A stretch of 64,000 nucleotides of DNA from Tolypocladium sp. Sup5 PDA-1. Lineage: Eukaryota > Ascomycota > Sordariomycetes > Hypocreales > Ophiocordycipitaceae. The stretch spans positions 1 to 64,000 of the forward strand of contig JPHH03000096.1 in the NCBI GenBank assembly GCA_000750105.3, read 5' to 3'. The first letter of the stretch is position 1. The number at the start of each line of letters is the position of its first letter. Below the pieces are notes generated by a model. The model searched no databases and was not told the origin of the DNA. It worked only from the letters and a program-made list of their open reading frames with translations. Both the position numbers and the translations under genes were made by a program. Shown in pieces: positions 57,760 through 64,000 of this stretch.

Positions 57760-60550
57760 TCACCTGCTGCCCCTTGAAGTTAGGCGCAAACTTGGATGTC
57801 CCGTCTCCCGACTGCTCGTCGACTCCGCGATGCTGGGCGGCCGCCCCGATGGCCGCCGCACTGAAAACTTGGACAGCATTGACGACGACGACTTGTACTT
57901 CTCGTTGGACAGGCTGCTCGCACGGTCCGAAAAGGAATCGGCGGTGAGCTCCTGCACCGTGTTGGGGTCGATAAAGGCCTGGGGGAAGATGCCCCATTTG
58001 CCCTTGGAATTCGTGCCCGACCAGCACCAGTGCTCGGGATGCGCCCCTGGGCCATGTCAGTTCTACTCCTCCGCAGCTGATAGGGAGAAAACACTTACAG
58101 CTTATGTTGGTGATGGTCTCGTTCTTGTCAAACTTGAGCCAGTCCCCCTTTTCCTTGTCCTTGGGCGCAAACTTCCACTTCGACTTGGCGCGGATGTGGC
58201 TCGTCCCGCCCAACTTGATTTCGGCCGCGGGCGGGACATCCAGCTTGATAACGTCCGTCGGCACCGATGCGAACACACCGTCGTGCCATGCGAATATCCA
58301 CTCTCCGTTGTACTTGGGCGGCCACTTGATTCCAGTGATCCGCGCCCCCTGAGCCAGTTCCAACGCGGCGGTGCGATCATACAGCAGCCGTTGTCCGTAT
58401 ATCCGTCTTGCCTGCTCCTTGGCAACACCGGTGGGGTGACCGGCCACCTCTGAACCATTTTCCTGCGCTGGGTGCGCCGTGGGCGGATGTGTAAAGTGAA
58501 GATCGTAATCGTTGCGCAGGTGGTCTGGCACTTCGGCTTGGTCTACGACGCAAATCCCTGGAACGTCGGGCAGCGGCCGCGTGTGTCGGGCCAGGTGGCT
58601 GAATAGCGCCTTTGTTGTGAAGAAGACGGTCGCATCGCTCTCATCCAACGTACGTCCCTGGTGCACGCAGAAGACGCAGCCGTACAAGACGTCGTCGACT
58701 CGCTTCGCGGGGAGATGGCTCTTTTGAAGAAAACGAAGACGATATCCAACGTTGTTCTTGGTAAAGTTGCCATCATCTATCAACAAGATCGGGTTAGTGA
58801 CACGGCCGGTTCCCTAGAAGGCAGAATGCAAACTCACCCTGCTTATTCACATCGATCTCAATCTGGCTAAAGTCAAGCTCGTAAAGGCAGCCTGTGCACC
58901 TAGCGACAACCCGAGACAAGGTTCGGCGGACGGGCTTCTGCGTCTTCTTGACTCCGATGTCGCCCCTGATAACCTCCTTGGCGCCCTCGCAAAATCCCTT
59001 GTGATGGTAAAAGGAACTGGCCGAGGTGATGTTGCAATCCTTCGAGTGACCGTGTGATTCCGGTCTCGCGTTGTTGGTGTTCTCCTCGTCCACCGGAATC
59101 AGCCCCGTGTCAACCTCTGTCGTTGGCATCACCGGCGGAGGCACTTCTAGCCCTGGCTGGCCCTGTGGAGAAGTTGGGGACCGCGGCTCGTTATTCTGCA
59201 CGGCAAAGTTTCTGGGGATAGGCGGGACGGGAGGAGGGTTCTCAGAAGCTGGCCCATTGCTCACGACGATTAGTTGGTGATGCCCCCCGACATCCCCTGA
59301 ACTGGCTGCAGACTCGCCAGACATCCTGTGGGACGTGCTAGAAGAGCGTTGAGAGTATGGTGGCATGGGAGAGTAACGGGGTGGGGGCAGCTGAGGCAAG
59401 GGCTTCGCGGCCCGTTCTACCAGCTCCTCCTCTGGTATGGGTGTGGTGAGATTCGAGGCTCTCGTCCGAGACGAATACGGGGCCGAGTTAGAGGAGTATG
59501 CACTGCCCGATGACTGCCGCCGATCATCGCTGTCGTAGTCGGAACCTCCACTAAAACTGGTGACGGGTCGGCGGCCGTGTGAGGAAGCCTTCCTCTCGCG
59601 CTCAGGACTCAGTGGCGAGATGGCCGGATCGACAGGTGATTCGGGCCTGTAGACGGTTGGCCTTCTCTCGATGGGGCTGTACTCTGACCGTCCATCGTCG
59701 GATAGCGGCGCAACTTGGGGGTCCCACGGGTTCGTCGACGGCGGCCGTGGCGGCTGCTCCGCCGGCGCGGGCTCCGGCTCCGGGGCGCGGCCCGGGCGGA
59801 GAACCTCTGGCACGTCACCTTGGGTGCTGGAAGCTCGACTGTACATCAGCCTCTGCAGCTGGGCTGTGGCGTCCTCCACTGTGTTCATGTCCGCCAGCGA
59901 CCCGGCTTGAGAGCTGCTCATGGACCCTCGAGTAGGCGGAGGCAGGATGGCTTGAGGGTGGTGTAGCCCAGATGCTGCCTGAAGAGGAGGTGGCTGGAGC
60001 GGCGACGATGGTACGGGATGCGGGGAAGATGGTGGCGACAATTGGGACAAGAAGAACTGGGTATTGTCTCTGGGCCGGGCCTCGAGCTTCATCCTCATGA
60101 GGATATCGTAAATCCTTGGCGCGGCCTTGCGGGACAGGCCTTGTACTTCGGCATACTTGTCGGCATCGAAGCTGTCAACATCGATGTAGTCGTCAAACTC
60201 CCAGAGGAGGTCTGTAAGCTCCGACCGATAGGTGCTAATGTCATCTGCGGCCCCAAAACGTCAGAACACAAGCTAGGCAGCCGAGCCGAGGGGGCTGGAT
60301 GACGGCTCCTCAGCATCGAGACATGAAACATACCGTTCTCCTTGAGCGCGTCGACAAAGCTGGACCCGTACTCGTCAAGATGCTTCTTGCAGAGCGGCTC
60401 AATGCGTTTCAGGGCCCGTTCACCCTCCTTGATGAGGGCCTGTGCCGCCTTGAGCATCGGCTGCGAGCCGCCCGCATTGTCCGCGGCAGTCTTGCCCTTT
60501 TCCACAATGTCCCGGAAGGGAGCGATGACGAGCTCGGTGACAACATCCAT
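57760..60550 (-). CDS. Large filamentous-fungal protein with zinc-finger-like and SH3-like regions, function unknown
   Basis: Exons (minus) 60550-60334, 60244-58838, 58776-58099 and 58046-57760 give 862 residues. The first 130 residues are helical (for example ALIKEGERALKRIEPLCKKHLDEYG, then the exon-2 block WEFDDYIDVDSFDADKYAEVQ). Residues about 150-450 are Pro/Ser-rich and disordered. A conserved-looking region follows with cysteine pairs CTGC and YGCVFC, the latter followed by HLARH, resembling a C2H2 finger. After that come NGEWIFAWHDGVFASVP and KGDWLKFDKNETITNIS, joined by splicing to HPEHWCWSG and GKWGIFPQAFI, which has the W...GxFP form of an SH3 domain. The tail is Ser/Arg-rich. This looks like an SH3-domain adaptor specific to filamentous ascomycetes; partners are unknown. 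All four splice joins are phase-consistent GT-AG. Confidence 0.85.
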
Positions 60551-63178
60551 CTCGAGGGCTTAACCGGCAGTGCTTTGAACACGGCGAGATTCGCGAGGGA
60601 GGCGTGAACGGCGGGAGATGGACGCTGCGTCAATAGGACACGATCATCTGTGCACTTTGCGCAGCGTGCGGTTGGTCGTTGGCTGTTGGTTCGCAGATGT
60701 GAGGGGTCAACAATAGCAAGCTCCCATCCCACATACATCTGGGGAAGCTGAAGAGCAGACGCCAGGCTTATGCAGGAGCAGCAAACAGCTTGCCAGGCAG
60801 GATCTGATGTGAATACAAAAAGGAGGGAAGGAAAAGTATCGAGGAGAGAGAAAAAAAGAGGTCAGGCGAGCGGGAGCCGTAAAGGACTTAGAAGAGTGGA
60901 AGCCATGGCCCATGGATGCCACGCAACGGACCCTGGGCCTGTCTTTGGCGTGTCCTTTCTGGGGTTCCATCGATTTGTGATAGGTTGTCACCCAACCATC
61001 TAGGCCGTCTGTAGCCCTGCCCCTCGGTCAACGAGGGCTGGATGCCCATGGTCGCGGAGCAAGGCTGCCAGACAGGCAGGCAGGCTGCCAGGGCGGCACA
61101 GCGGAAGACGCTGATGAGGCGCGTCCAAGGAGAGGTCGACGCCATTAGCAGGTCGCAGGTGGCTGCCCCTCGTTGCATGGGTCGATGGGGACGATAAGGG
61201 TCCACTGGGCGGCGGACGGTGGTGATGGCTGCTCGTGTGGAGCGTCAAGGTCTCTCAATGGCACCGGGCAGCCAATAAGCCAGCATCAGGACGACTCCAT
61301 GAACCCCCCCTGGTCGCCCACGTTGATCCCAAGCGAAGGATCGATTGGTGGCCGCCCACGATGGCACCTGTGGATATAGGCCCGGACGGCTGAACTAGCT
61401 TTGAAGAACACCGGTGCAGCTGTTCGTAAACGGAAGCCGTTTGATGGCGTAGTCGAGGGTTTCTTAATAAATTATTGCCTGAAAATTTGGTGAGGCTTAT
61501 ATCCCGCCGTCCCGGTCCATGTGTGCTTGACTCGACTGTCTTCATCTCAGTTGGGATGGGATACGGAAATCAGCAGTCTCGAATACTCCGGGTTCCTGGT
61601 TATCAAGGAGCCGGAAAAGCGGGCTGCGGTTCGTCCATGTACGGACTAATGCCTACAGAGCCGTTATCAACTGCACCAAGACAGGTGTCTCACGTTTATC
61701 TCCCGCAGCACAATCGTATCGTGCCCCCTCCGGACACCATTGCCTCTTCGAAGCTCGGCAACGAGGTAATAAGACATTGCGTATTGAGCTCCAAACCCCG
61801 CGAAAGCGCCAAGAGCACCAGCTGCCGAGGCCATCTTCGCAACCTGAGCCAGGAGGTGATTTGCAAGCCGAGACGAGGCGGGATACCAATACCTGCATCG
61901 GCATCGTGCGGAACAGCGACCCGCTTCTGTGGCTGCTTGATCCCTGGGCCGCATCATCGGGGCTGCTGGTTAATATCCCAGTCCCTCGCTGCTCCCCCAG
62001 CATTTCCGAGCATCAATCGGTCGCTTGCACCGCTTAGATTCACCGAGGAGGCAGCTCCACTCGTTGGTTCGTCGATAGTTGCTGCAGGAGGATATTGCTG
62101 AACGTGGGCAACAAATTCGGCATGGTACCCGACGTTCCCCGTTCCAGGGCCAGCTCCAGGGCCAGGGCCAGGGGAAAGACGTGTGACGTTGAATTCGCCA
62201 GAGGGGACGGGAGTCTGTGCAGCCAGAGGTGTGGACTGTGTGGAGATGCAACACATCCTCCGCTCTCTAATAATTATGTCCGTCGGCACCTGCCAGTCTG
62301 AATCTGGGATGAGGTCACCTGCTGAAAACTGCCCCGGATCACGGTCGCCTCCCCGGCTCCTGCCCGGCCGCACAGACATTGTGCTTGGAGCCTAAAAAGG
62401 TCTTTCAAGTTCCAACACGAGTGCCCAGGCAGGAGCTCCGCGCCATCAGTCTCGACCAACTCAGAGGGTGTGTCGCACGACTTACAGCTCGCTTCAGCTT
62501 CGCAACCACAACCATCAACGCCGCGCCACTGAACCGACGTAAGACCTCAGCGATTTGAGCAGTTCCAGGGCCCTTGCTGGTGCCTAACGCGCGTCAGCTG
62601 CCCTCTGGCCGGTCTGCCTTGAGCTCTGGCAGCGTGGAAACAAGCCTAGCCGGCGCTCCTGGGCTTCCAGAACCTACCCGACAGGCCCAAGCCCCCGCCA
62701 CAGTTGAATCTTCAACAGCCTCATTCCAAAGTCAACCTCCCACGTGTGCATACGTTGTCCATTGTCTCGACTAGTACGGACTACCTGCGCAAAAAACCCT
62801 TCATCCACTTTCCCTCTTGGTCACCGGCGGAGGACCATGTACCATACCAAAGTTGTGGTCACTATTCTGTCACAACCCAGCTACGGGTGATCGCCAGAGC
62901 CAACAAACCCCGCGCTCCCGCTTACCGAGCCCAATAGCCCGCAGGATTCAAGGGCTCTCCCATCGTGATCCCAGTGGCGCAGGCGATCAATCCATCCATG
63001 CCTCGTCCACAGCTGGTGCCTGCCGAGTGCACCATCTTGTACCGCTGATGTCTTGCGATAGTAAAATATTTGCACGAAGCAGAGCACGAACAAAGCATGG
63101 GACTTCAACAGGTCAAGTAAATTGCTATTCTTGTGTATCCAAAAGTTGAGAGCATCTCTCTCTACCTGTCCATCTGCC
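60551..63178. other. Stretch with no supported gene
   Basis: Upstream region of the SH3-like gene and about 2 kb without a recognisable protein. A minus-strand frame at 61954-62379 with a Gly/Pro repeat (GPGPGAGPG, from a CCAGGG-type repeat near 62140-62172) was examined and not accepted. Confidence 0.5.
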
Positions 63179-64000
63179 TCAGCACTTGTGCCGGCTTCCG
63201 CAGTAATACTTGGCCGCTGAATTATGCCCTGGGACTTGGCGCTGGACCAGACTGCGTCTTCTTGCCTTCAGCCGCACCCTACACCTCTCGGCATCAGCGT
63301 CCCGTTCACGTGTGCACTTTTGCGCCCGACAGTGGGCATCAAGACGACTCACCTGTTCAATCAACCTTCGCCCGATCAGAATCGTCTCTTCCATGCCTCG
63401 CTGGCGCTGCCAGAACCTGTCAAGTTGTCAGTCTCGAACTTTCTCATGCCTGTTGTACCGTGCCACCAACATCTCCTCTGGCGAGCCCTGGCCGCGGATG
63501 GATGCCACGCGAGCTTCCTCTTCAAGCGTCGCCCTTGAAATCTTCTCTGTCGTGGCAACCCCTGGGGCGGACGCCTTCTCTGCAACATCCTGCCCCAGAT
63601 TCTCCTGCAACATTCTCTTCTTCATCAAGTATCGTTCCTTGCGTTCCTGCTGAAGCCCAGGACTCTCGAACCTGTTCATGACATATCGCACTGCCAGTTG
63701 CACAAGCAAGTAGAAGTGCTCTGCCAAAATCACGCTGAGAAGGCCGCCCCACGCCGTGACCGGAGACGTCGTCCCTCTGGCGCCGTTCCGGGTGCCACTG
63801 CAAAGGTATACGATGGCGGCGCTCGTGATGCTACCGAGCCATGAGAGGAACCCAATCGCCGTCAGCCAAGGCCCAATCGAATCCGATCGCCACGGGATGG
63901 GGCGCTTGCAGCTGATGGCAATCTTCAATGCGTCCGAACGCAATTCAACCCAGTTGTTGACGAGAAAGCAGCAAGCCGCCAGGGGCCATGCCACGGAAAA
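63179..64000 (-). CDS. TMEM16/anoctamin-family scramblase or channel (C-terminal part, cut by window edge)
   Basis: Membrane protein of the anoctamin family; fungal members characterised so far are calcium-activated lipid scramblases or ER-plasma-membrane tethers. Only the last part is in the window; the gene continues past 64000. Visible blocks: SVAWPLAACCFLVNNWVELRSD, then ALKIAISCKRPIPWRSDSIG, LTAIGFLSWLGSITSAAIVYLC, and the last helix LLSVILAEHFYLLVQLAVRYV with RFESPGLQQ. The exon ends at 63459; a 42-nt intron (63417-63458, CTGAC branch) joins it to FWQRQRGMEETILIGRRLIEQ (63416-63353). A GTGAGT donor at 63352 suggests another intron; if it is not used, the frame ends at 63179. The exact C-terminus is therefore uncertain. 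Confidence 0.92.

Noticed and set aside
61667..62379. Minus-strand frames with a Gly/Pro repeat and an Ala-rich hydrophobic stretch
   Set aside because: The pieces do not join through plausible introns and match no family; the Gly/Pro run derives from a simple CCAGGG-like DNA repeat.

Overview
This is a nuclear genomic window from a filamentous ascomycete, most likely a sordariomycete of the Hypocreales. The evidence is short (42-132 nt) GT-AG introns with CTAAC/CTGAC-type branch sites, codon choice rich in G and C, and a gene set typical of Pezizomycotina. The order is an inference; no species call is possible from the sequence alone. All exon joins given here were checked for reading phase by hand, and the resulting lengths divide by three.

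Layout. 1-8 kb is gene-poor: an (AAC)n microsatellite at the left edge and one candidate 49-residue cysteine-rich protein on the minus strand (2087-2236). 8-17.5 kb holds a divergent pair, the inositol pyrophosphate kinase/phosphatase VIP1 (minus) and the U3 processome WD40 protein UTP21 (plus). 17.5-27.4 kb is mostly non-coding and contains a GT32 glycosyltransferase (minus) and a decayed copy of the end of mitochondrial atp6 (a NUMT), which sits just upstream of an enoyl-reductase-like gene (27.4-28.8 kb). 29.3-43.1 kb is a denser, mostly housekeeping block: tRNA m5C methyltransferase NCL1, mitochondrial Obg GTPase MTG2, an uncharacterised fungal protein, BFR1 and RPB5 (divergent), and a PTH11-like seven-helix receptor. 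43.1-48.1 kb looks empty. 48.1-54 kb carries tubulin cofactor D and a secreted GH76 mannanase, both minus. 57.8-60.6 kb has a large SH3-like/zinc-finger protein of unknown function. The right edge cuts a TMEM16-type scramblase/channel, of which only the C-terminal part is present.

The genes do not form an obvious pathway or biosynthetic cluster. Several serve gene expression and translation (UTP21, NCL1, MTG2, BFR1, RPB5), two serve the secretory and cell-surface system (GT32, GH76), and one senses at the membrane (PTH11-like). The enoyl-reductase homologue has no polyketide synthase in this window.

Most notable non-gene signals: the atp6 NUMT; a family of palindrome-like 9-mers (TACGGAGTA and TACGAAGTA, either strand), 13 exact copies, all outside the genes; a GC-AG intron in the cofactor D gene; a 22-nt microexon in VIP1; and a threefold D-x-GGLL motif in the tail of the PTH11-like protein. 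I did not find an operon-like or defence-like novel system.
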